Part shown: piece by piece, positions 34,331 through 46,289 of the stretch
Position numbering within the stretch: position 1 is the stretch's first letter
How the letters are laid out: each line of letters starts with the position of its first letter
NCBI GenBank assembly: GCA_030998225.1
Contig: JAPYXD010000680.1
Coordinates: 7,936,001 to 8,000,000 of the forward strand
Direction of reading: 5' to 3'
DNA: 64,000 nt
From: Diplolepis rosae
Taxonomy: Eukaryota; Arthropoda; Insecta; Hymenoptera; Diplolepididae
Notes under the pieces: generated by a model
What the model was told of the DNA's origin: nothing
The model's input: the letters and a program-made list of their open reading frames with translations, nothing else
The model's database searches: none
Made by a program: the position numbers and the translations under genes

Positions 34331-35040
34331 TTTATTTTTCATAGAAAATTTTAATTCATATTTGGAACCCTATTGGAGCTTTGAAAATTCCGACATAGTC
34401 AAAAGCTTCTCTATTCCCACATAGAGATTTATAATTCTTGAAATTTAATATATTTGAAAACTAATATATATATTTCTGCGCCATTTTGCAATCAAAATAG
34501 TCAAAATAGTCAAAACTTAAAAAACTAAGTGAATTTAGTATTCACTAAATTTGACTGATTATCTGATTATAAAACACTAATTTGAATTAGTAATTATCTT
34601 TGATTGACAATAAATTACTTTTGACTAAAGTCGTTTGAAAAATTATGTCCTACGAGAATTGAAACCGACATTTTGCTTTTGCATTAGTTACTTGTGGATA
34701 ATTAAAGTAAAGAGTGTATTGATTCAACAACTATTAATGCAGAATTAATTTATGTAATCGTGTTAACTTTTTAAATAAAAATTAGTTAAAATGACCCGAT
34801 GAAAAAGCAAGAAATCAGTTTACTGATTCAGTTTAGTAGTTATAATTATAACCGACTGTTACTCAATCTTTAACTAATCTGAATTAGCATATATTTGTAC
34901 TAAATTGCTTCAGTGAACTTACGACTCATCAGTTATTCAATTCAAATTAAAAAAGCATGTAATGAAATAGCTTTCGATTTTTCCATAATTTTTGATTTCA
35001 TGCTTAATGGACATGATAACCGAACATAAATCCAAATAAA
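34331..35040. other. AT-rich DNA, no gene
   Basis: Short motifs such as ATTTGACTGATTATCTG resemble the interior of the CTCTCTAAAT family, but I found no element ends. Probably decayed repeat sequence. Confidence 0.4.
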
Positions 35041-35830
35041 AAAGTGCGTCACAACAATAATAAGCCAACAGGTGTCTATCTATCCTCTACCTGTTGTTTT
35101 CACTGATCTGGCAAGTTTTCACGCTCGATACACAACACAGAACAAAAGCACGTGGATAAAAACGGTTGAAATCGCGACAGGAACTTGAAAACTTGGTTAT
35201 TTGTTTAAAAAAACACGATTTTCGCGGGGACTTGAAGGATAACGTGCTTCGTAGACAAACTTCAACAGTAGAATGACAAGATTGCCTCAGGCAGGACAAA
35301 ATGAGATAGGTAGATAAAAAGAGTGAAAGAGAGAGATTGGGAGAAACATTACAGTCAAGGTCTGTCCCAAGGAGGGCTGATTACCCCTTTACGATGAGCC
35401 AAGGTCTCGAGGCAAAGAGGCAATCCATGGTAGTTATGGTGCGTTCTCTGTACCCTCGTAAAAAGTTACTGCATTACTTTTTCACTACCTGAAAAAATGT
35501 ATTATTCTGTACAACGGGGATAGTAGGCAGTTAACCCTACGACGGGAGGCCACAGTTTTCAATGGCTCGCCGAAGCATTTCCGGAAGCATGAAGGGTTGT
35601 CCCTAAGTCTTCGCTCGGATACGACCTTCAAGATACTCGTAAAAAAGACAAAACAACCCTTTTTTCCAAGGAATTCGACTCGACTGGTGACCTTGTGTTC
35701 TTCAGATTATGTGGTTAGCGATTCTAAGAGTTGCCGACTTTCAGGTTTCAAATTTTACGTGTCTTTTGCCCCCCAGATTGACAGTCACATTTTGATTTTA
35801 GATGATTTACGGTGAATTTCAAATTTAGAA
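35040..35830. promoter_or_regulatory. GC-richer island with GAGAGAG
   Basis: Repeat-free. GAAAGAGAGAGATTGGGAG (35326-35344) offers GAGA-factor sites, with CTCGAGGC and GTTATGGTGCG nearby. No open frame with protein character. Candidate regulatory DNA. Confidence 0.3.
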
Positions 35831-36164
35831 GGAAACTTGATGATAATTCATGAGGTGCTGTTGCTTCACTATTATTCTTAGGGTACTTTGGTGAATTCCT
35901 GTAAAAAGAGTTAAAAGAAGAGTTTTTAAATTATGATGACTTTTAGTGAGTATTCAAACTGTCAATAAAGAGGTGGTTTTCATGAAAAAAGGGATGGAGA
36001 ATTATTTTAGACATAAAAGATGATGGATTTGCTCTTTAAGAGAAATAATCTTATGTTATTTTGTTGAAGTTTGGTTGAGAAATTTTTATTTTCACGCGGG
36101 GAATCATATATTTACAAAACATATACGTAAATAGCATTATATTAAAAAGATGATTTTACGTCCG

Positions 36165-37542
36165 AATAATTTTCTTCATTGGAGAAAGGAGAATGACAAA
36201 CCTCGGACCAAATTGATGTTTCTCAAATTTATTTTCTTCCAAAATGACGACGTTTCAATGACATTATGTCATCATCTTCAGGTCAAAAATACATTTATTT
36301 CAGTATTTACTCTATAATAATTATAAAAATTATGGTACTCTCTAAATTTCAATCAGTCAAAATCTACTGATTATCAGTGAAATTTGACTTATTCAAATAG
36401 CTAAAAAGAGGTTACTGTAAATCAGTCAAATTTCACTGATTATTTCATTGAAAATTGACTGATTTGACAGTGAAAAATATTTTTTTCACTGACGAATAAG
36501 TGAAAATTATTTGTTCACTGATGAATCAGTGAAAAGGCAAATCACTGATTCAATCAGTGAAAATTTGACTGATTCAGATTTAGAGAGTAAAGTTATAAAG
36601 TTCATAAACATAAAATTATCAATAGCAATATCTAAATACATGTAGTCATTAAATCTTTTTACATTTGCACATAACATCAGAACTAATTATTTGTAAAATT
36701 TGGTACAATTTTATCATATTTTAGTTGCAGTGGTTTTTATCTTTTAAGTCCTAATTTTTATAAAGAATTGTACATTTTTCTTATGTCAAGTATGTGTTAT
36801 CAATGAAACTGATATAGGAATAATGAGAATTCAATAGAAAGGTAACCGTGTTATGTATGTGGACAAATTTAACAGTGCCGTAGTAATAACAATATGTATT
36901 ATAAATTTTATGCGATGTTGTTGTTAATAATTGGCTTCAGGGTCCAGAAATAATAACTCAGAATTAAAATTGATAGAATTAAATTTTTGCTTTTATAGAG
37001 TATAGAATCAATTGTATATTTTTATTTATTCTTTTATCAAAATTCTTTAAATTTATATAAATTTATCTAAAATAATATCATAAGAAGAATTATAATCTTT
37101 TAAGTTGGTCTTTTCTCTTTCTTTTTGTATGTAAAGCATTTCTTATATTAGTTTTATTGGAATCACATACTTGACATCAGAAAAATGTACAGTTCTTTAT
37201 AAAAATTGGGACTTAAAGAAAAAAACCATCGCTACTTAAATATGCCAAAATTTGAATTTTATTTTGTCAAAACTGTGAAAAATTCTACAAATAATTAGTT
37301 CTGCTGTTTTGTGCAAATGTAGAAGGATTTAATAATTAGAGGTATTTAGATATTGCTATTGATAATTTTGTGTTAATGAACTTTGTAACTTTACCATAAT
37401 TTTTATAATTATATTTATTATTATACAATAAATAATGACATAATGTCATTGAAACGTCATCATTTTAAAGAAAATAAACTTGAGAAACATCTATTTGTTC
37501 CGAAGTTGGTCATTCTCGTTTCTCCAAGGAATAAAAATTCAT
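36165..37542. mobile_element. 1.4-kb inverted duplication with nested MITE
   Basis: Two inverted arms of about 409 bp: left 36165-36825 (without the 252-bp nested insertion) and right 37135-37542, at roughly 85% identity, around a 310-bp centre. Shared landmarks include TTTCTCC-AAT-GGAGAAA ends, GTCATTGAAACGTC and TTGACATAAG/CAAGTATGTG. The left arm on the minus strand holds CTGAAGATGATGACA and TGTCATTGAAACGTCGTC (36246-36281), hammerhead-like; the right arm has lost CTGAAGA. Probably two opposed ends of a retroelement lacking its coding part. Confidence 0.7.
36338..36587. mobile_element. Nested TA-flanked MITE with preserved empty site
   Basis: Starts CTCTCTAAATTTCAATCAGT and ends CTGATTCAGATTTAGAGAG, with TA at 36336-36337 and 36588-36589. 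The opposite arm of the surrounding duplication reads (in this orientation) TTATGG-TA-AAGTTACAAAG with a single TA, so it records the site before insertion. The interior has many AATCAGTGAAAAT units. Confidence 0.85.
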
Positions 37543-38640
37543 AAATAGTTGAGCACTTTTGGATCAACTTTTAATGATTGCACATTTGCAGAAAACTCGT
37601 ATAAACAATAGTCAATTATTGAGAAATAATAACAAAAGAACCCAGGAAAAATTTAGCAACTCTTCATATCAATACGTTAGAATTGCTCAGCAGTTTTTGA
37701 ACATTTCCCTGAAATTTTTTGTTATTTTTTCTCAAGAGTGGACCATCCTTTGTAGAAATTTACTAAAAATTTGCGATTTTTAAAACCTTTTCCAAAAGTG
37801 GTGAGCTGTTCATGAAATTACAATGGGTTATTTTTTCAGTGTAGCAGCTGGAAATTTATCCGAGAGATGAAACCTTCTCTTTGGAGAAAAATAAGGGAAA
37901 TAAATTAATAAAAAAATATAAAGAGCCTTTGGCCATTTAGTTTTTTCGAGAGAAAAATTTTTTCATTGTAGGCCTTTCCTTGTAATAGCGACAGGTAAAG
38001 AAGGATTGACTTTTCGACAAGGTCGCTTAACTTTTTACACTTTTACAGCTTTAACTCGGCTCGTTTTAGAAGGGCATCTTTTTGTGATCTCTACCTGAGT
38101 GGGGGCAATTCCTAAATTACCCTGTCGTTTAGCAATTTAGTTAGGGTTTAGGTGTGGAGTAAACATGTACCTGCTATCGCGTATTCCTAATAATTACGAA
38201 CTTTAAAGTAACAAGACAACTTTTCAAAAATTACATGCTTCATAGAACCTTTTTCTAAATATTACCGGTGAAGCGTCTTACAACCATTTTTACCCAGGAA
38301 AAAATTTAGTTTGCTCATAGAAATTTAATTAGTTCATAATAATTGAAATAATCTCGCATTAAATATATGATTAAACATCATGTAAAATTTATTGCCAATG
38401 TAAAAAATCATTATAGAATTAAATCAGTTGCCAACAAAATCTCGTTAAAATGTAATAAAAGATTTTTTTAAAACGGAACAATCTGACCCAAGTCCAAAAG
38501 TACATATCTTAAAGAGATTTTGATAACTCTATACTTCACCATTTAGTAACATCTTACAAGAAATATTTGAATGACTCCTGAGTAGTTTATTTTTAACTGT
38601 AGAAACTTGCGTTTTCAACATGCAATAATCTCTTCAGAAA
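37543..38640. other. AT-rich intergenic DNA, nothing recognised
   Basis: No gene, repeat copy or strong motif. A 74-codon frame at 37559-37783 has no domain. Confidence 0.5.
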
Positions 38641-39282
38641 GTCTACAAGGGTTGTTTCGTTGAAGGTCACTTGAAAATGCTATCCTTTACCTGCTTTCCT
38701 AGAAAAACATTCTTAGTTTTTTACAATCTTCCACCGTAAAGGGCCAGAGTTGTTACACTAGTCTCCTTAAAAATATTTATTTGTTTAATTTTTATTTTTA
38801 ACTGTTAAGAAACACATTACTCTAAATGCAATTCACGTTTGGACTTCAAGACCATTGAAACTAGATTTTCTGGCCCTGCCAAAAATACGGATAAAGTTAA
38901 ATCAAATTTTTTTAGATTTCTGGAAGAAATCTCTCGTCCGCAAAATTTTTGTGCAGAATCGTTGGAGACGTGCGGCTCGGTCCGTTTCACGGGGTGATTT
39001 ATGTCCGTTTGATGGTTTGTGTGTGCAGTCTCCGGTTTTATGCGAGCGTTTTAAATGGGAGATAAACATAAAGAGGCCTTTTATGGCACCATCAAATAAA
39101 CAACTTGACTCCTCCTTCTGCTTTGCGTTCTTCTCTGCTTCACTGTGAGCGCAACGCGCCTCACTTTGCCTGCAATCCGTGCAGCCAATCTGACACGTGT
39201 GAGTTCGCAAACTTTGATCGTTGCAAAACACCGAAATTACAGTTTTCCAATTATTTGCAATTTCTCACTAATAAAGATTACA
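38640..39282. promoter_or_regulatory. GC-richer island with a TTTTATGGC site
   Basis: Repeat-free. TTTTATGGC at 39079-39087 fits the Abd-B-type Hox preference TTTATGGC and is also a GCCAT Pho site in reverse. The core 38940-39200 is the GC-richest part. Frames of 97-109 codons overlap on opposite strands without domains. Candidate enhancer. Confidence 0.3.
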
Positions 39283-39292
39283 TTAAGGGGGT

Positions 39293-40617
39293 ATTCCACT
39301 GTGACGGGCAAGAAAGTAGATATTGTTTAGAAATTTTTTTTTAGATAAGACTATTCCTTACGATTTGACTTTTTTGGCATAAATAATGGTTTTTACAGAA
39401 AATGGAAATATATAAGAATAATAAAATTCTAATATTTAGAGATTTTATACATGCCGCTGAAGAAAGGTCTTCACAAATTTTACTGCAGCTGGGGTTGGTA
39501 ATAATTCTGGATTGGCGAATCTAAAATTTAAAAGTCGAATGGATTATTAATCAGAAAATGGAGATAAAACATATATTTTTCAGATCTGAAAGAAAAAAGG
39601 CGAATAATCACGATTTTTTGTTTTATAATTAATAAAAATATATAAATAATCAAAAAATTATCATTTTCCTATGGGTCAGAGCTACTAATATGTTGAACAT
39701 TAGATCAAATTTGCAGAAAGATCGGTTCATTATTTTATTTTTATTCCTTACGCCAGATAAAAACATCGCTTTGAGAAAAACACGTTTGAAGTTTTAAGTA
39801 TGAAAATCTTGTATACATTTAGTCTTACGTTTGATCTCCGATTTCAACTCCATACAAGACACCTTACGAGGGGATTCTTGAAAAGAACACTGTTATAAAT
39901 GTTCGGAAATTCACTACATTTTTATGTTACAAAGGTAATGTAAAATTTTACGATATTTATGATGTTTTTGAGTAAAGGTATATTGAAATTGCGAAAAATG
40001 TACTGAATTATTAAAAACTTTTAATAATATTATGAAACTTAACTGAATTTTCATAAAATGTATCTTAAAACTATCAAATTGTAATAAAGTTTTTATAAAA
40101 TTAATCATAATATTACGAAACTGTAACAAAATTTTCAGTTACATGTAACTCCCGCGAAGTTTAAAGTTAAAAGGCGGTTCTACGGGCGGTGTATTGGTTC
40201 GAGAGAGGGGGTTTTTGGTTTTAACGGGTATGCCTAGACCCATCCTAGGAGAGTCCTGTACAACGTTTTTAAAAGATGTTGCCATTTTTCCTCCTCAAAA
40301 AAAAAAAAAGTTACATGTAACTGCATAAAATTCCAGTTACCCAAAACGTAAAATTACTTCTGTTACAAGTTTTAGAATTTCCATATATAAGTATCAGAAT
40401 ATTCAACACTTTGTAACTGAAAATTAAGGAATTATTTCTTAAATTGACTAAAAAGTAACTGAATTTTTTGGAATCCTATTTTAATTTTACAAAATTTTAA
40501 CCGAATAAAACTCTAGTCACGTGTTTCGGGAAATCACGTTAGAAATTCCTAAAGGTGTACTTTTAGAATATTAAAAAATTTATTTTTTTGCAAATTTTAC
40601 AGTAGAATACTCCCTAA
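39293..40617. mobile_element. 1.3-kb element with GGGGGTATTCCACTGT ends
   Basis: The left end follows TTAA (39293-39296): GGGGGTATTCCACTGT. The right end is ACAGTAGAATACTCCC followed by TAA (40615-40617). The ends are inverted copies over about 16 bases with two or three differences. The interior has no transposase. It shares 39.95-40.58 kb with the repeat at 32.05-32.6 kb and is interrupted by the retroposon 40151-40309. Confidence 0.5.
40151..40309 (+). mobile_element. Poly(A)-tailed retroposon with 13-bp target duplication
   Basis: 159 bp of GC-richer DNA ending in 13 A (40297-40309), flanked by GTTACATGTAACT on both sides (40138-40150, 40310-40322). The sister repeat at 32.3 kb has this target once. 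Tail plus duplication is the mark of LINE-driven retroposition. Whether the body is the 3' end of a LINE, a SINE or a copied cellular RNA I cannot tell; it has no open frame of note and no B box that I recognise. Confidence 0.8.
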
Positions 40618-40647
40618 TTTCTAAATTTCTAACATTTATGGAGAAAA

Positions 40648-40880
40648 CAATTTGTCACATTTACCGATTCCGTGCAAGTTATAATAGTGTTAGCATAAAA
40701 TTCCTTTAACTTAAACAGATACTTCAGTACAATTCAACACTTTCTTTTGAACATAACAGATTTTTTGATAAATATTACAGAAATCCCTGTTGCATTTACA
40801 GAATAACGAATTGTCTCTCAAATCTTCATTCAACAGACATTTCTCAAATGTTTATCAAAAAATTTGTTAGATTTACAAAA
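40648..40880 (+). repeat. Dispersed repeat, copy 1 of 3
   Basis: About 230 bp beginning GGAGAAAACAATTTGTCACA and including TTGATAAATATTACAGAAAT and CAACAGACATTTCTC. Matches 41516-41745 in the same orientation and 46290-46475 in reverse at an estimated 70%. Confidence 0.55.
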
Positions 40881-41515
40881 AAGCGGTTTTAGAGTAAGAA
40901 TTATCTGAGCATGCGCCATATGAGGAATGTGAAAGACATGGCGTCCAGTTATCAGCTGTTTTCACAATCATAAAATCTTATTTGAATCCTAACCAAATGA
41001 TTTATTTTTTTTTAATGGTATAAAAGTAGTGCTCGTTTTAAACAAATTTCTATTTCGTAAAAATAATTTTATTTGGTCAGTTGAGATTCTGTGTAGATCT
41101 GCCAATGAGCCGAAAATATTAAAATGGCAGGAGTTGTGGTCTGAGACTTCGGTGTTGTATGGAAAAGACGTCGAAAAAAGCAACGGCTTATCTTGCACGA
41201 GAACCGAACAAGGGAGTCAGTCGCATACAAGCAAACTAAGCAACGTCAGTCTATAACGTAACGAAGCTTATCTTCAAGCACCACATTTGCATTTGGATGA
41301 GATTGTATTTTTCGTAAAATATCGAGCAAACATCGTATTCACGAGCTGAAATATCCTTTCGATAACTTCCTTCTGACAGAGTCATTACGGTACATCCAAA
41401 AGATAATAATTAAGTCTACTGCTTATAATCTCAAAAGTGAAAATTATATTACTTTATTATTGAATATTGCTATTATATTCAGAACTCAATATTAAATTTT
41501 ATTCCTTCATAGAGA

Positions 41516-41745
41516 ACAAAATCTGTTGCATTGTCCAAGTCTATAAGTTAAAATAGTGACAGTATAAAAATTTTCTAAATTTAATAGATATTTGAGTACG
41601 ATTTACCGCTTTGTTGCAAGCGTAACAGGTTTGTCAATAAATATTACAGAAATGGCTGTTGAATTGACATTTTGAATAAAATTCCTTATTATGTAAATTT
41701 AACAGGCATTTCTCTAATATTTATCGACAAATCTAAACCAATCCA
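41516..41745 (+). repeat. Dispersed repeat, copy 2 of 3
   Basis: Begins AACAAAATCTGTTGCATTGT and includes GTCAATAAATATTACAGAAA and CAGGCATTTCTC. It lies about 640 bases downstream of copy 1 in the same orientation. The DNA between them (40.9-41.5 kb) is ordinary AT-rich sequence. Confidence 0.55.
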
Positions 41746-42119
41746 CTTGAGTAAATTCCTGTAAAAGTCCATGTACGATAATTTATTTATTTTACAAAAT
41801 ATATTCCTGAAAATTTGGAAAACACAAAAGAATATGAGAAAGAACGTCTGTCAACTTCGTTTGAGTGAAAATTTCACAAACATTTTTACAGTTAACTGTA
41901 ATTGTCAATAAGTTTTCGAATTTTTTTCAAAATTTTTACCAAAAAGAAGTTAACATACTTATTTCATTGACTTTTTTTACGCTTCCCAAATTTTCTAATA
42001 GAAGTTGAATAGATTCGAATTTTTTTATTGATATATGAATTCAGAAAAAGTAGAAGTTGTGGGAAGGTCTGAAATTAATTTGGGGTTAAAGGTTAATGAT
42101 GAGAGATTGAAATTAACAA

Positions 42120-42450
42120 AGAGAATGTTAAACAAATATTTTCGTGGTGGACGAAACGCAATCATGGCGGCGAATTACGGCGTCGCGACGCTGTAATGCA
42201 AGCAGGCCCGAAGTATTGACCAAAGGAGAGGGCGGCCGGAGAGGGGCGTTAGGGGGAGCACCACGCCCAACCCCTAGCGAGTGATATTGAACCCCTATCT
42301 TCCTGTTCTTCAGTGGCGAGAGTTGCGGGAGCCACCCTACCAATATTATCATACATTACGTTTTTGCGTCCTTTTCCCTTTCTTCTCTTCCCCTCAACCC
42401 AACATCCCCACACTAACTTCATCTATTCCCATGTCAGTGGCGTAACTACA
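42120..42450. promoter_or_regulatory. GC-rich island with YY1/Pho and CTCF-like sites
   Basis: ATCATGGCGGCGAA (42161-42174) is a near-ideal YY1/Pho site, and AAGGAGAGGGCGG (42223-42235) is a CTCF-like core 60 bases further on. Several CG-rich and GGGG-rich patches follow. Frames of 74 and 117 codons have no domains. Polycomb element or boundary is the best guess. Confidence 0.4.
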
Positions 42451-45279
42451 ACACCTATTTGGGCGCATCCTAATATTCAATGTGGTCTCATCATTCACAC
42501 AAATTTCGGTCAATACTTCTCAATTTTCCTGGGAGTTATTCCTGTTTTCGAATTTCAGGAAACGCAATGTAGATTTTTTTTACTGAATTTTTATAAGTTA
42601 ATCATGACTGGTACATCAATTTATTTGCTGGATTTTATTTTCTTAATATTGTATTCAAAGATATAATTTTATTTATACCGTATTTTCAAAAGATTTTAGT
42701 TCAAGGCACGGAAGCTGATTGGTGAAACTTTTATGTCTACAACATGGGTCGCATTTTCCCCCTAATTCTCAGGCCCATCTCCCCTCAATCTTATGGGGGC
42801 CGCTGGGTCCATCTCAATTTTTGTTTGTTTTATATTTAGATAGTCTAGGAATTATAACTAAAAGTTAGCTATTTGTTTAATCAAGATCGACTGCTATTTT
42901 ATCCTGATATTTCTGCCAATTAGGGTCTACTAATTTGATTATATTAAAAATAATATATTTAATTGTTCTTACTACAACTTTGGTAGACCCAGGAGATAGT
43001 TGATCTAAATAAACCATTTTGTCCAGTGAATAAAGACTTTTGGTTGAATCAACAAAATTATTTGTTTGATATTTATTTTTTCATACTATATATTTTATAT
43101 ATAATATATATTTTTCTAAGTGTGCCTTTCCACTGAAAATAACTTGAAATAAATCGATTTCATGGTACAATTTTACTCATTCAATTTGAAATTGTATGAT
43201 TTTTACCATTTCATTTGATGACCACTTGATTAACATATAAATTAGTAGAAATTTAACTTCTACTAATTTAATTACTAAAATTTTACTATGAATTAGTAGA
43301 AAACTATTAGTTTTTAGTAGCAATTCTTACCAAAGCAATAGAAAACCGACTCCGCTTTATTTAATTCGATAATCTTCTGCAAATTCCGATTTCGAGAGAT
43401 TTTTTTCAAAGATACATTTCAATAATTAATAATTAAAACAGTCAGCTGAAAAATAATCACTTTTAGTTAATTTTCAAAAATTTTAAGCAAAATTTCACGA
43501 ATTCCAAAATTGATAGTAGATTTTTCAGTATATAAAAAATTGTCAGTTAAGTCAATTTTCATTATTACTTGTTTTATTTAATACATTTTAGAGAAATCAT
43601 AAGTGTCCCGACTGAAAATACTTTCTGAGTCTGCTTTAATACTTGGTGAAATAAGAAACCGTTGTTTAAGATGCCTTTACTTTTCTCTATCAAACTTTTT
43701 TGTATGTTTCGAGCGTAGGAGAATCTTTTGGAAGCATTTTTCTTGTAATCAAATTTTACAGTAGATAGACTCATAGTTTTAAAAAAATGATGTAAAAAAG
43801 ACAATAGTGACAAATGAAATTTAAAAGTTTTCTCTTATGATTACGAATTCTATCTCTTTGGTTTTATTTTCTAGTGATTTCACTCTCCCCAAATAAGGAA
43901 GATAACGACTGGGTCCTTGGTCACGTTATCGTATCATCGATTAAAAGCTTCGACATACGTGAGCGCATTACACCTACAAACGTATATTTTGCCAAGGTTG
44001 CTAGTTTCCAAGGGATTAGAGATGGGGTTGACGGCCAAATATGCTTTGTTCGCAAATGGGAATTTTTTTGCGAAAGGTGGAAAAAAACTGTCTGCCAGGG
44101 TAGAACTTGGCCTGCTTTAGCGTTTTACGCAAAGTAAGGGCTTTCCAAGCCTGGACCTGGTCTGGGCCTCGACAAAAAAAATGCACAAATAAAATGCATT
44201 TATCATTTGATGTTTTGATGTTCGGAGCAAGCCATGTGGCAATGACTGGTCGTGGTCAATAAACTCGGTCAGATAGAAAAAAATTGCAAATTTTTAAATC
44301 TCAAAATACCACGGAAGTGAGGTATGGAGCACAATTTAAAACTGCAAAGTTTAGTATCGAAGTAAATTACATCTAACTGTACTTACCTTCGCGACTTTCC
44401 TGGAATATGCAAATTGAATGGTAATTTTGACTAATGGTCGTTCTATTATTGTGTTTGCTAAGTGGATTTACTGTACAGATAGAGTATTAAGGTTTAGAAT
44501 AATTATAAATGCATATGAGGCATAACTTAACTTTGTGAAAAGTATAATAAAATTATAATTTACAAGCAGTCTTATATAATAGAAATTATTCAAAGCCATG
44601 ACTACATTATTCAAAATTATTGAAACTTTGAATATGTATTACAAGGTGTTCAGTAACCGTGATACCCAGGAACTTAAGCGAAATCAGGAAAAACCGAGAA
44701 TTAAAAGCAAAACGGTGATCGCATTACAATTTTTAGAAAATTTCCCTGTGGAAATTAAAGTCCAATTCAACAATTTAAATTTTTATTTTTTTGTCATCAA
44801 AAAATAATAAAGATCGTAAAATCAATTGCAGATATCAATATCTTATAGATGATATAAAAACATCAAATTTAATTTGAAAAGTAGAAAATGTGTTCAAATT
44901 ACCTAAAATTACACAAAAGGACAAGCTTAGATGCGTTTTATTTGCAGCAATAAAATGAAATTTAATATTTACAACCGGGAATTCGTTGGAAGAAAATAAG
45001 TATTAGACATCCTGGTATCAAACACTTTCTCTTTGATGTAATTTTCCTCTCAGAGAAATGTTTTCCTCGAAAGACAAAATCGTGTTACAGCTGCTTGAAG
45101 GTTCTTTTTACAAAAAATAACAGTACATAGGAAGCGGAAGTTTGTTCAGAAAAATCTTTTCCAAATAACATTTTAGTTATTGATAAACGAATAATATGCC
45201 AAGAAATGTTAAAATTTACGAGAAATGTATAGAACTCACGAAAAGATGAAAATGGTAGCAGATCAGTGAAATGAAAGCC
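42451..45279. other. AT-rich intergenic DNA with a small GC-richer patch
   Basis: No gene recognised. The patch 43870-44170 is GC-richer with overlapping short frames. At 43243-43330 short TTAGTAGAA inverted units look like a decayed MITE. At 42760-42815 there is a C-rich stretch (GCCCATCTCCCCTCAATC). Nothing else stands out. Confidence 0.45.
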
Positions 45280-45720
45280 TTCAATGCATTGTAAACAAGA
45301 AATCTGTTCTCGCACTCGTCTCGCGTCAGTTTCCATCCGACGTCACATCCGCCACTTCGAGCATGTGTCACGATACGAGCTCTGTTCCCTGTCAGAGAAT
45401 CATGTCTGCCATATGCGTGTATGGAATTGCATATGTCTGTATGTATTCACACATAAGCTGGCGTCACCATCATCACTGATTTTACGACACAAGGTCGTGC
45501 ATTATACGGCAATCGCGAGCAATCATCCACCGACCGGCATCGTAAATCCACAGGGATTCTCAACCTTATCGATCTTTATTCAAGCTTCGCGGCTCCCAGA
45601 CATCCATCCAAAGAGCCTTTACTGTAAACTTGAAGTTTGCCAGGCCTTTTGCCTGCCTCATTTTATCTGCATTCTAGGAATGTAAGGCGTCAACGACAAT
45701 TTTTCAAAGAACGTCGATTC
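45280..45720. promoter_or_regulatory. GC-richer island
   Basis: Repeat-free, with CCGACGTCACATCCGCCACT (45338-45357), which includes a CRE-like TGACGT in reverse, and several CG dinucleotides. The 133-codon frame 45284-45685 has no recognisable domain. Candidate regulatory DNA. Confidence 0.3.
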
Positions 45721-45918
45721 TGCTCTCAAAAACTATTTGACGAGAAAAAGTCGGCTACACTGATAAAAATATCTATGTTAAACTTCCATTACATGTAATG
45801 GAAGTTTTTTTCAGTAACGTATATTGAATTCAAAAGTACTTTCATCTTGAAAAATACAAACTTCTATTTGAATTTTAACACACTTTTGTATATATTTGAA
45901 TGTTTGTTAATTTTAATA

Positions 45919-46169
45919 CTCCCTAAATCCGAAACAGTAAAAACCACTGTTTCGAATGTTATAAGTCTTCCACATAGAAATCAGTGGAATTTGACTGATT
46001 CTACGAGGGAAACCCACTGGTTAATCAGTGAAATATACTGGTCAACAGTGAAATTCGCTGGTAAACCAGTGAGTTTCCCTATAGTCATATCAATTAAATT
46101 TCACTTATTCTATATGGAAGACTTATAACATTCGAAACAGTGGTTTTTCACTGTTTCGGATTTAGGAAG
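45919..46169. mobile_element. TA-flanked MITE, CTCCCTAAAT variant
   Basis: 251 bp. Ends CTCCCTAAATCCGAAACAGT and the inverted ACTGTTTCGGATTTAGGAAG, with TA at 45917-45918 and 46170-46171. Arms of about 60 bp run through CGAATGTTATAAGTCTTCCA. The interior has GGAAACCCACTGG / CCAGTGAGTTTCCC inverted units. Confidence 0.75.
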
Positions 46170-46289
46170 TATATTTTGATTGAAAGGTTGTTTAATTTAA
46201 TTGTATATTGATTTTTCATTATATACAAATCTATTAATTTTAATTTACCACATGTATATTAAAGTCTATTAAAATTAATAAGATTTTTA

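Noticed and set aside
36338..36587. Regular short repeats suggestive of a CRISPR-like array
   Set aside because: Units occur in both orientations with irregular spacing inside a TA-flanked MITE, in animal DNA.
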